A stretch of 64,000 nucleotides of DNA from Corynebacterium yonathiae (GTDB taxonomy: Bacteria; Actinomycetota; Actinomycetes; Mycobacteriales; Mycobacteriaceae), in contig NZ_JAKMUZ010000001.1 of assembly GCF_027570195.1 (NCBI RefSeq), positions 150,510 through 214,509 on the forward strand, given 5' to 3'. Below are positions 20,601 to 29,046 of the stretch, in pieces (position 1 is the stretch's first letter; every line of letters starts with the position of its first letter). The position numbers and the translations under genes are program-made. The notes under the pieces are model-generated. The model ran no database searches, had not been told where the DNA came from, and saw only the letters and a list, made by a program, of their open reading frames with translations.

Positions 20601-23600
20601 TAATATCGCGCGCGGAGAGATACGCCGCGGGTGCGGTGACCGAACCAGCAATGGTCTCCAGCGGATGCTCCAAGGTAGTCAGTGCTCGTCCACGGCCGCG
20701 CACGAGTGCGACGATGAGTGAGTTACCCGTCAAACGCCCGGCGCGGCCCACGCGCTGCACGTAGCTTGCCACCGTGTACGGCATGGAGGAGAGCATCACC
20801 GTGGAGAGGTCACCAATATCGATGCCCATCTCCAACGTCGGCGTGGCCACCAGCACGTTTGGTGCGGACGCGGATTGCTCTTCGAAAGGCCGCTTGAACT
20901 CATCTTCAAGTTCCTTGCGCCGCGGTGTAGGCACCAAGCCTGTGTGTTCTTCTGCCACCACGGTGCGGGTATTCGTGGTGCGGTAAAGCCGCTGGTAGTA
21001 GTTGTCCTCTACGTCCACCAACTCGAAGTGTCCGGTGCAGGACAACGTAAAACAGGCAACGCTATCCATGGCGGCACGCGCACCAGCGTCCACGCCGACG
21101 CGCAGGTGGCACACCGGGCATTCCAACAGCACCGGCTCGGCTTCCTCGCGCACCACGATGTTCTCTGGGGATAGCGCATACACGCGCCCGTTCGTGGCCG
21201 TGGGAACGGAGGTCACCACCTCTTCGAATTCGAGCTGCTTGAACAGTTCTGTCACCTGGTTGGCCGCGTCGAAGGCGCTGCTTGTCGAGGCCCCCAGCGC
21301 CGCCTTCGTCCACCTGGCGTACCAGCCCTTCTGCGAATCCAGCGGCATCGTGGCATTGTTGTCACGCTTGCCCAGCGCGCCCTTAAGAGCAGCACCCGCG
21401 CGCGGGAACTTCGGCGCACCACCGCGCACGAAGGCCGGAATTCCCTTCGCACGTGCCTGACGGCGGTTGAGCAACCACGGGTTGCAATCCTGGCGCAGGT
21501 ATTCCTTAAGCCACGGGTGCGCAATACCGCCGGCAATGCGCATGTACTCCACCACGCCACGTGCCCAGGCCAGAAGCTCCGCATCCGTGGCCAGTGTGCC
21601 TGCCACCGAGCGGGCAGCCGATAGCAGCACCGCATCATCCACGTCTACCGCCACGGACAGCGTTCCGGTGGTCACCAACGAGCGTGGCAGGTCTACTCGG
21701 TCACCGAATTGCAGCGCCAAGTCTAAGTCCAAGCGCGACTGCAGCGCCGCCAGTGCCTTGCGCTGTTCTGCAGCACCAGCCCCTTTCTCCCACACCGCAC
21801 GGAAGCGCGGTGACTCCTTTAGCTGCGGCGGTAGCAACTCATAGAGTGCACGTGAACGCACCGCCGGGTCAGCCTCCGAACGCGCCTGCTCCACCATCCG
21901 GGCAGCTACGTCTGACAACTGCACTGCCGGCGATGAGTCAGACAAGCCATCCGCATTCGAACCTGAATCCCAGGAGTCAGCAACGGATCGAACTGCACGC
22001 CAAATACGCGCACGCAAGGCAAAAGCTCGCGCACGGCTCTGCACGAAGCCGGCTCGGTGCGCGGCATCTTGGACAGAGTCAGCAAAGACCAGCGTCTTCT
22101 TCTCCGAGGAATCCAAGTCATCCATGCCGAACAGGTTGCTCAATGCAACGGAGAGCAGCGTGGCCACCGAGGAACCCAAAAAGCGCATCGCATCGTCTTC
22201 TCCACAGGATGGGCATTGCTGCGCCTTCGCACGGTCTTCCGCGCCCTCTCCGCTATAGACCAGCACCGGCACCACTGGGGACTCTTCCATGGTCTCCGCA
22301 TCAGGTGCGTCCGAGCGAAGCTCTGGCACATCCAGGTTCAACCACGCCACACGCGAGTTCTCATCTTCGGCGCGCAGCACACCCTGCGCCACCTCACTCG
22401 TGGCATCAATGAGCGGGCGCTGACGCTCCGGCGCGCTGATAGCAATGCGGCGAATCTCCTGCGGTGCGGTGACATACGTGTCCCCACCTGGCTGCTCCGC
22501 CAGCATCCATCCGGAGCGCCCACAGTGGCGGCAATAGATAGCCGGCAGCCACGCCTTGCGCCCATCACTCACGCTTTGTGTTACATGCGCGCCCATCCCA
22601 CCATCATCCGACCAACGGAAGACCGAATCGTGCGATTCGGAAGCCACTGCCCTATCGATGCGGGAGATCTCCCGCACCCACAGGTGCAGCTCCACGCCAG
22701 GAAGCTTCTTTCCATCCCAGCCCAGCGCCTCACCAACTGCTGCACGCACGTGTGCCATAAACGCCAACGTCAGGGATAGAAACTCTACTGCGAGCTCACG
22801 GTTGTTGCGCAGCACAGTAGCCTTGAATACACGCGCTACCAGCGGTTCCACTGCCGCAATATCAGTCCCCGACACACCAGCCTCGCCGTGCTCCAGCGGC
22901 ACGGGCGTAGCTGCCTCTTTCAGAATCGCGCACACCAACTTGTTGCCGGCCATTGCCAACACCGAGGAAGCCAAATCCGTGGAGCATCCAAAGACGTGCT
23001 CGCACATCGCTGCATACGCCGCCGCATTAAACGACGCCGCGTCATCAGCAGAACCAGAAGCGGCAACGGCAACCCCAGAGCCAGAAACAGCTTCAGCTAC
23101 CTCATCAACGACAGACTGCATCACTTCAACTGAAGGAGACGCAGAATGAGGCAGCGCAGACGCACGCGCAGCGGTATCGGTAGCAGTAGCAGTAGGAACA
23201 CCCGCCACCGACGAAATCTCATCAGCACTACCTTCCCTAAGCTTCGAGGCCAATGGCCCCACCGTGGCCTGCCATTCCTCCACGCCCATGAGTGTCTCCC
23301 CCACGACCGCATCCGGCGGCATCTTCTCGCCAAAGACCGTGTACGCAAATGACAGCATATCGCCGTGTGATGCTTCCGCATCAGCCGCAGAAGGACCGCG
23401 TTGGGCGCTCCCGTCACCTTCAGCACTCTTGTCCCCCAACGTCGCGGAGGTCGCCACCGGCGTGACCTTGCCCAGGGGACGTTCCGCATCCTCAGCAGAA
23501 AGGAAACCTTCAGGCTGATATTTCTTGAGCATCAAACCCAAGCGGCGCAGCAGCATCGCCACATCCGTGCCCTGGGCGGCGTCATACGTGTGGAACTCAT

Positions 23601-24309
23601 CCAGCACCAAGTACTGCAAGGACTGCGCGGACTTCTCCCACAGTTCATGGTCCTGTTCTCGCAAGAGAAGCTGGTCCAACATCTTGTAGTTAGTCAGCAG
23701 GATATCCGGTGGGGTATCCCGCAGCACCGAACGGTCAGAAATCAGGCCATCCTTTGAGACCTTCCTCCGGCCACCCGACACCACCTCACCGGTGTAGATA
23801 CCCGCAGTTACCCCCGCAAGCTCCGCTTCCGCGTGCAACAACTTTGCCAAACGACGTTCCTGGTCAGCGGCGAGCGCATTCATCGGGTACAGAATCAGCG
23901 CCTTGATGCCACTCCCTGTGGAACGACGGCAGTGGTCCAGAATCGGATATAGGAAGGACTCCGTCTTACCGGACCCCGTACCCGTCACCACGAGCGTGGG
24001 CGAAGGCCGCCGTGCCTCACCCGTGACATAGTCAAAAGACGCCAGCCTAGAAAACGCCTCCGCCTGATGACGATAAGGCTTAAATCCCGACGGCAACCAC
24101 CCCAGAATCCCATCCCACGACTGCGCCGGTGCGTACGGCAAGCGCGTGCGCACGTACGGCCCGTAGAACATGCCGCCCTTTGGGTCATTGAGGAACTCCC
24201 GCAGTTGCTGCGAAGTCAGATCCTCCGCCAGTGAGAACGTTGTGGTGAGGTACTCCGACAATCCATCAACAATGTGGTTTGAGGCGTAGGTAGGGATAAG
24301 ACTCGACAT
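17638..24309 (-). CDS. YprA/DruE-like DEAD/DEAH helicase with DUF1998 and C-terminal nuclease-like domain
   Basis: This 2223-residue protein is the largest in the window. A Q-like motif (FKPYRHQAEAF) and Walker A TGTGSGKTE (about residue 110) are followed by DEFH (about 235) and SATLGD (about 288). A long insert with Cys pairs (CRHCGRSGW, CPSCGEDDA) precedes KTLVFADSVQDAAHRAGF. Helicase domain 2 shows ATPTLEMGIDIGD (about 1157) and QRVGRAGR (about 1187). The C-terminal half has DUF1998-type zinc clusters (CPECSYSE, CPECGAKGF, CERCGHLD, CHCAEEERQCCPSC at about 1766-1782). Residues 1840-1960 carry EEQKQIGGTIPDFVF and VYLDGAAYH, compatible with a PD-(D/E)XK nuclease. An acidic proline-rich linker and a short terminal domain end the chain. 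It corresponds in role to DrmA plus DrmB, or to DruE. The ribosome binding site is weak. Confidence 0.88.
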   Translation of the reverse strand: MSSLIPTYASNHIVDGLSEYLTTTFSLAEDLTSQQLREFLNDPKGGMFYGPYVRTRLPYAPAQSWDGILGWLPSGFKPYRHQAEAFSRLASFDYVTGEARRPSPTLVVTGTGSGKTESFLYPILDHCRRSTGSGIKALILYPMNALAADQERRLAKLLHAEAELAGVTAGIYTGEVVSGGRRKVSKDGLISDRSVLRDTPPDILLTNYKMLDQLLLREQDHELWEKSAQSLQYLVLDEFHTYDAAQGTDVAMLLRRLGLMLKKYQPEGFLSAEDAERPLGKVTPVATSATLGDKSAEGDGSAQRGPSAADAEASHGDMLSFAYTVFGEKMPPDAVVGETLMGVEEWQATVGPLASKLREGSADEISSVAGVPTATATDTAARASALPHSASPSVEVMQSVVDEVAEAVSGSGVAVAASGSADDAASFNAAAYAAMCEHVFGCSTDLASSVLAMAGNKLVCAILKEAATPVPLEHGEAGVSGTDIAAVEPLVARVFKATVLRNNRELAVEFLSLTLAFMAHVRAAVGEALGWDGKKLPGVELHLWVREISRIDRAVASESHDSVFRWSDDGGMGAHVTQSVSDGRKAWLPAIYCRHCGRSGWMLAEQPGGDTYVTAPQEIRRIAISAPERQRPLIDATSEVAQGVLRAEDENSRVAWLNLDVPELRSDAPDAETMEESPVVPVLVYSGEGAEDRAKAQQCPSCGEDDAMRFLGSSVATLLSVALSNLFGMDDLDSSEKKTLVFADSVQDAAHRAGFVQSRARAFALRARIWRAVRSVADSWDSGSNADGLSDSSPAVQLSDVAARMVEQARSEADPAVRSRALYELLPPQLKESPRFRAVWEKGAGAAEQRKALAALQSRLDLDLALQFGDRVDLPRSLVTTGTLSVAVDVDDAVLLSAARSVAGTLATDAELLAWARGVVEYMRIAGGIAHPWLKEYLRQDCNPWLLNRRQARAKGIPAFVRGGAPKFPRAGAALKGALGKRDNNATMPLDSQKGWYARWTKAALGASTSSAFDAANQVTELFKQLEFEEVVTSVPTATNGRVYALSPENIVVREEAEPVLLECPVCHLRVGVDAGARAAMDSVACFTLSCTGHFELVDVEDNYYQRLYRTTNTRTVVAEEHTGLVPTPRRKELEDEFKRPFEEQSASAPNVLVATPTLEMGIDIGDLSTVMLSSMPYTVASYVQRVGRAGRLTGNSLIVALVRGRGRALTTLEHPLETIAGSVTAPAAYLSARDIMHRQFVAYLIDSTDVASSVEQLRSARDVFTHASYSVVDALSELSAETVAAAYERFAATVAPHASPEVLAELRQWCLADDAGTSGPAGSPGASGASSGMEMDLHAARERWSATQQLLLGRLEVLSKRVTELKGRVETTAVEDEDLKNQYDATVASQRFVRKQLADHADEYWISALERFGLLPNFTLLDDAVEFDLAVSSFNEEVQKFETETYSYSRGVSSALTELAPGNTFYVQGVGAQVDSVELGEHHSALTQWRLCPECSYSEATGAVLSSDEDVAVAAPRVGACPECGAKGFADREQLVDVVEMTKVYATVDAARSAISDITDDRTSLRFQTQLSFNVPEGGRGTAWYLSDSGFGMEYLAHVEMRWLNLGRHGGGSRRTFAAVDRETPLFRVCERCGHLDSDVGANRWQDHAPWCEYRNAAEEHSISFALGRSLGTQGVLVHLPALLGMVESTTLPSLVAALKLGFKEYLGGNPDHLDVEPVRVDSDGSPVDMLLIHDTVPGGTGYLAQFTEPAHVRQMLLVAYQRLSSCHCAEEERQCCPSCLLPFARSSQIPQTSREAAVVALRKILADDLHVPTDSDPSEFTWEGHLTEERPERSEQSKLELRFVEQLRADFKQLGATVVESMKGNHAQWTISFEGSRHEWVMEEQKQIGGTIPDFVFSTRDSAIRDIAVYLDGAAYHASEVHNRVKDDFDKRNGLYEKGYLPWSLTWQDIDARQAAVRNEPKDPPAWVRPDLHAALASKLNASLERLYLLERDPLTLLFNLLMQPSRDWDSLSKAALLEASFGGAQVPGGFEKTHLGAVTAGVGDAHRRVRFDATGVSEDLSAWRLFLGLSNMAYLDPTLARVEVTESVVEDAVALEVAPDTPAVDPEAPAEPAETAPQEAITPRWEEALEAFGDEPEVFESLQAMAVAGMPEPDAESIGGEVSGIPVVAQWPAAKVLLLFAEDVEDLQADFEAEGFAVFGADFGAAGTVPESLTAALEPS

Positions 24310-24366
24310 AAGGTGCTACTTCAATACTTTCGGTCTTTTGCTTCGCTTCGCTTCTGGTTTCCGAAT

Positions 24367-27300
24367 CTACTGCTGGTCCATCATCGCAGCATACTTTTCA
24401 TACGCCGCCGCCAAGTCCGCTTCACGGTCCAGTGGCGCAAACGGATACTCAAAGACGTATTCCACGCCCGACTGCGGATGCGTCCACGTACGGTCCGCCT
24501 CCGAAAGCTGCTGCCCATCCTTCAGCTTCTTCTCCAGCTTCAGCACGTCCTTAGGCACCTTACGACCATTAGCGTCATACAAATCTTCCTGGTCATACCG
24601 CCTCATCACCGGGAACTGCGTGCGATAAATCATCAGCAGCTCATCCAACGTCACTCCCAACGACAATGCCACCATCGCATCAATCTCGTTTTGAGCATGG
24701 AAGCGGTCGCGGGCGTTGCGGAGTGGAGTATCCTTGGACCAATCAATTCCAAGGCAATCCTTCCAAAAGTCAGCATACTTCTCTGTCATGCAAGTTAGCT
24801 GAAGGTATCTTCCAACAAGTTCCTCTTGAAACCTTTGGGGATAAGGCAAACCATTCACGATGCTGGGGTGCAAATCAGACGGATTCAAACTGCGGACGAA
24901 AAAATCTACAGTGAACGATGACATTCCTGCCCCAGCTAAAGCCGTATTTTCCGCAGCAATTGAAGAACCTGCACTCTGGACTGGGTGTACATGCGCCGCT
25001 CCGGGCGGAATTATCGCAGGATAAAGAGTGCGAAATCCAGTAGTAGCTGCCATTCGACGCCACGCAACACGGTAGCTGTTCTTTACCTTCACTCTTTCAC
25101 CATCGGCTTCCCACACTCCGTAATCAAGGTCGTAAGTCTCGAACGAGCGATTGGGTAGATACGCCGTCGCTGGAATGAATTCTTCCGAAATGGCTTCGAG
25201 ATCAATCTCCGACCAATCCTGGTTGTGCTTCATTGTTGGGTTCGGCTGCTTGATCATCGGGGTGGAAACACCAAGGTGCGGTCCCTGGAGAATCACGTCA
25301 TCCCAGGACTCCGGATGCTGCCACGAGGTATCAAAATAACCAGCCTTCTTATCTGCTGACTCGTGCCAGCCACTTGAGAACTGGAGTCCTAATTCCTTAA
25401 TGCGTGGTGCCACAGCCAGCTTGGCCAAAACTGCGGCAGCTTCACTGTTCACCGAGTAAACGGTTCGTGTCTCAAGTAGCGGCGTACCGGGTTCCTCAAT
25501 GATCGAATTCCATACCTTGAGGGTGTCTTCATTGACCGTGATGATGCGGTCCCGGTGCGGACGTAGATCCCAGTTGTCATTGTCGTCCTTAAAACCTGGC
25601 AGCTTTCCGCTTCCGTCGTGTTCCAAAGAATCAATAACGGTACGTGGGTGGTACAACGCCGATGCAGAAAGGAAGCTCGGTTCTTCTCGGCGGCTACTAT
25701 AAACATGGATCCCGTACTTCACGAGATCATGCACATCAAAGAGGACAAGCTCGTTAATGAACTGCCAGTGACGACGAAGACGTCGATAAGCACCAGCCCT
25801 CAGCGGCGCTGCCTTCTTCTCCGTGAAGTGGGACTCGGGGTGAATGAGTGAAATAATGCCGTCCTCGGCGGCGTTGGCCCACGTGCGCTCCATGAAGCCG
25901 CGGTAGAGATCGGGCTGTTGGTTTTGCAGGTGGGGGTAGCGGGTGGCGTCGCCAAGCACTGCGGAGGTCACCACCGCCTCAGCAAGGCCCTTGGAGAGAG
26001 TCTCTAGGACGGCGTCGTTGCCGGCAAGGAGCTCACGGCGCTGTTTCTTCTCCGCCTGGGTGGGTTTGTTGGCAAGGCTGAACCACGGATCGTGCTCGGA
26101 CAGCAACGCGTCCATATCGGTACGCGGACGCACCCACGGCGGGTTGCCCACCTGGAAGTCGAAGCCTCCTTTAGCCATGACCGTGGCGAAGTCGAGGTCC
26201 CAGTGGAAGAAGGCTTGTTCCTGGGCAATGGTGTTGACGGTCTTCAGCCAGGGGTGGACGTTGAGAACGTCCTCGTAGCGCTTTCGGCTGGAAGTTGAAC
26301 GATCGAGTGATTCGACGTAGTCCAGCTCATCCCAGGTCATGTCGAAGCCGAAGGCGTATTGGTTGTCCTTGCGGTAGCGCTTCTGGCCTTCGTTCGGGAC
26401 GCCGAGGAGGTCCTGCATGGTAGCGAGGTACTCGGTGATATCGGGAAGCTCATCGGTGGCTGTGACAGGCCAGTACCAGAGGGCATTCCATGCGTTCATG
26501 GCGGTGCGCAGGCGAAGGTAGGCGCCTTCATTGTTGTGGAGGAGTTCTTCCTCCACCTGGGCGCGGGTGACCACGTCCGCGCGCTTGGCGGTATTGGGCT
26601 CCTGGCCCCACAGGTCCAGGTCACGGCGGATTTGGTCCTCGGCAATGCGCAAGCGGACTAGGGAGAGCTCCCAGAGGCGTTCAACCTGGTTGGACAGTGC
26701 GGTGGCGAGCTTGGTCTGAGTCTTGTTCAGTGGCTTGCAGATGGATTTCTGCCAGGCCTTCATGGCCTTGATTTCCTCCGCCGCGAGGTTCTTCAATTCC
26801 TTGGCATCCACGGCACTTCCCCACCCGTGGCTGGGAACGAGGAAGTGGTGGATGCGACCCGTTGGGTGCTGGTCCGTCTCGTTGGCATCGATAGCCTCGG
26901 CTAATTCTTTGAGCGGATGGTGCTGCGGGGTCAGCGTGAGGTAGTTCTGGATTCCCTTCTTCTTCGATGCCGTGGTGGAAACTTCTTTGGCGCTGAAGGT
27001 AGAGCGGGTAGCACCCACCAGAGAGTTGCCGTGGCGCAGGTGCAGGCCGAACCACGGAGCCTTTAGCTCCTTGGTCATGGTGTTGAGCCACAGGGAGATT
27101 TCGGCAAGCTCGACCGCGGTCTTGTTGAGGTCCACGCCGTAGACCTGATGCAGCGCAATGGAGGCTTTGACCTTCTGCAGTTCCTGGGCGCGGTCCTCGC
27201 CAGGAAGTTCCTTGCCAAGTTCAGACTGTTTCTTGGTCAAGTACAGCTCTGCTAGCTGGTTGACGGCCTCCACGGCGAAGGCACCGGAGCCCATCGCAGG

Positions 27301-29046
27301 CTCACAAATGGTGAGGGTGAGGATGTCATCGGCTTGGTCGATGCGGCCGGTGGCTGTGAGTTCCTCGATGGCTTGGCCAACGGTGAACTCGGTGATGACG
27401 GGTGGTGAATAGAAGGACGCGGAGCGCTCACGGTCGCGGGAGGATTGGCGGTAGACAAAGCTGCCTCGGGCGTGGGTGCGTTGGACGCGCTCCACACCGC
27501 CATGCTCGCTTTCGCGGTCTTCGTAAACGATGGAATCCTGCGGAAGCGTATGCGCTTGTGCTTCGGGAACCACCCAGGAGCCCTTGGAAGGGTCACCGCG
27601 TTTGGCCACCTCAACGAGGTCTTCCTGGGCGATGAAGCCGGTATAGGACATCAGGCCCTCATAAACCTGGCCTAGCTCGGTCACGCCAAGGGTGGCGTAG
27701 GAGATGAAACCACGGTCACTCCCCCGCTTTTCCTTGGTAAGCAGGAGATTCTGCAGCACGCGGTGCAAGGCAAGGTTGGAGAGCTTGACCTCATCAATGT
27801 AGAACGTAGCCTCGGATTTGAAGAGGTCTGCGTCGAGGTTGCGGAACTCTAGGCCATCCTCGGTGGCGTTTTCATCAAAGAACTCATCGTTCTCATCGTG
27901 TGGATCGTGGCCGCGATTCACACGGTCGAACAGCAACTGCAGGCTCTCATAGAGGTGCGTGCCGTTTTGGGTGCGGTGCGTGGAAGGCTCGGTAAGGATG
28001 AGGTCCCGCAGGCGTGCAAGGCCATAGCCTTCGTCATAGTCATTGTCCCCAGTGGGCAGGATTTGCAGCTCCGGGGAAGACTCGGCGAAGAGAAGGAAAA
28101 GGATGCGGTAAAGGTATCGTAGAGCCTGATTGGCTAGTTCGTTGCCGTCGATGTCGTGGCTGGCGTGCTGTTGTTCGTTATTCAGGTGTTGCAACGCTCG
28201 ACGTTGCAACACGTCGTTGCCGATGATTTCAATCGAGGCCTTGATAGCTCCGCGCAATTCCTCAGACACCTTGACGGAGTGTTCACGGGCTTGGGTCAGG
28301 GTATCGAGCCACCAGGTGGTGCCATCAGCCCCGCGCATGGTGTGTTCGGCGGCGAGAATAGCGACCACGCGGGTCAGCTCGCCCTTGGCCTTTTGGTCGT
28401 TGCGCTCGACGGCCAGGCCTAGATCCACGGCGAGGTAGCGGCCCAGCGGCCAGGTTTCCCTCTCAGCCAGGACTGCCCAGCGGCCGGCAAGGACCAGGAT
28501 GAGGTCGGGTGCTTGCTCGGTGAGGAAGAGCTCCCCGACGAGCTTGGCAGCGGTGATGTCGAGGGGCTTGGCTTCACCATTGGAGTTCTGCTGTCCCAGC
28601 TCTGGGTCCGCGTCCAGTAGTGGAATGGTGGTGAGGTCCTCCACGGAATCCATCTGTCCAGCGCGAAGGACGACCAAGGAGTGGTTCTTATCCGCGGCTG
28701 CGGTCAGAGTCAGCGATTGGCCGTTGCGGGAGAACTCCAGGCGCTTGGGGGCTGGGTATCCGAAGGCCTCGGCGATGAGGTCGTAGACCTCGTGCAGCTT
28801 ATCTGCGGAGGCCTCCATAGACAGTCCGGAAAGCTTGGTGTGCAGCGCTTCCCTGCGGGAAGTCAGACGCAACAGCGGGGATTGCGTGTGCTCATAGCCG
28901 GCGTTCTTTGCATCCTTGTCCGTCTTCTTCCACTCTTTGACAGCATCATCTGCTCGCTTGCCGAAGGAGCTGCCTTTGTCATCGGTAGTGAGGTAATAAT
29001 CTGAGATCCATTCCTCGACGTTGATGATGGAATCGAAGTCTGCCAT
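24367..29046 (-). CDS. Large class I DNA adenine methyltransferase (Eco57I-like, DrmMI/PglX type)
   Basis: The 1559-residue protein carries SAM-binding motif I (CEPAMGSGAF, about residue 583) and the catalytic NPPW (about residue 970) of N6-adenine methyltransferases. The long N-terminal region (1-550), which lacks a visible nuclease motif, and the C-terminal target-recognition region fit the Eco57I-class enzymes of BREX and DISARM. It would methylate host DNA so that the partner helicases spare it. Its ATG at 29046 shares one base with the SNF2 gene's stop (TAATG), which indicates translational coupling. The downstream helicase gene starts 57 bases after its stop. A type IIG restriction-modification enzyme is the main alternative, but the neighbours argue for DISARM-like defence. 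Confidence 0.9.
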   Translation of the reverse strand: MADFDSIINVEEWISDYYLTTDDKGSSFGKRADDAVKEWKKTDKDAKNAGYEHTQSPLLRLTSRREALHTKLSGLSMEASADKLHEVYDLIAEAFGYPAPKRLEFSRNGQSLTLTAAADKNHSLVVLRAGQMDSVEDLTTIPLLDADPELGQQNSNGEAKPLDITAAKLVGELFLTEQAPDLILVLAGRWAVLAERETWPLGRYLAVDLGLAVERNDQKAKGELTRVVAILAAEHTMRGADGTTWWLDTLTQAREHSVKVSEELRGAIKASIEIIGNDVLQRRALQHLNNEQQHASHDIDGNELANQALRYLYRILFLLFAESSPELQILPTGDNDYDEGYGLARLRDLILTEPSTHRTQNGTHLYESLQLLFDRVNRGHDPHDENDEFFDENATEDGLEFRNLDADLFKSEATFYIDEVKLSNLALHRVLQNLLLTKEKRGSDRGFISYATLGVTELGQVYEGLMSYTGFIAQEDLVEVAKRGDPSKGSWVVPEAQAHTLPQDSIVYEDRESEHGGVERVQRTHARGSFVYRQSSRDRERSASFYSPPVITEFTVGQAIEELTATGRIDQADDILTLTICEPAMGSGAFAVEAVNQLAELYLTKKQSELGKELPGEDRAQELQKVKASIALHQVYGVDLNKTAVELAEISLWLNTMTKELKAPWFGLHLRHGNSLVGATRSTFSAKEVSTTASKKKGIQNYLTLTPQHHPLKELAEAIDANETDQHPTGRIHHFLVPSHGWGSAVDAKELKNLAAEEIKAMKAWQKSICKPLNKTQTKLATALSNQVERLWELSLVRLRIAEDQIRRDLDLWGQEPNTAKRADVVTRAQVEEELLHNNEGAYLRLRTAMNAWNALWYWPVTATDELPDITEYLATMQDLLGVPNEGQKRYRKDNQYAFGFDMTWDELDYVESLDRSTSSRKRYEDVLNVHPWLKTVNTIAQEQAFFHWDLDFATVMAKGGFDFQVGNPPWVRPRTDMDALLSEHDPWFSLANKPTQAEKKQRRELLAGNDAVLETLSKGLAEAVVTSAVLGDATRYPHLQNQQPDLYRGFMERTWANAAEDGIISLIHPESHFTEKKAAPLRAGAYRRLRRHWQFINELVLFDVHDLVKYGIHVYSSRREEPSFLSASALYHPRTVIDSLEHDGSGKLPGFKDDNDNWDLRPHRDRIITVNEDTLKVWNSIIEEPGTPLLETRTVYSVNSEAAAVLAKLAVAPRIKELGLQFSSGWHESADKKAGYFDTSWQHPESWDDVILQGPHLGVSTPMIKQPNPTMKHNQDWSEIDLEAISEEFIPATAYLPNRSFETYDLDYGVWEADGERVKVKNSYRVAWRRMAATTGFRTLYPAIIPPGAAHVHPVQSAGSSIAAENTALAGAGMSSFTVDFFVRSLNPSDLHPSIVNGLPYPQRFQEELVGRYLQLTCMTEKYADFWKDCLGIDWSKDTPLRNARDRFHAQNEIDAMVALSLGVTLDELLMIYRTQFPVMRRYDQEDLYDANGRKVPKDVLKLEKKLKDGQQLSEADRTWTHPQSGVEYVFEYPFAPLDREADLAAAYEKYAAMMDQQ

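Noticed and set aside
24340..24354. Three direct copies of GCTTC between the methyltransferase and helicase genes
   Set aside because: Too short to be a CRISPR or attachment-site signal; likely chance or minor slippage sequence.
24367..29046. Stand-alone type IIG restriction-modification enzyme as the identity of the methyltransferase
   Set aside because: No nuclease motif was visible in its N-terminus, and the helicase neighbours match DISARM-like systems better.
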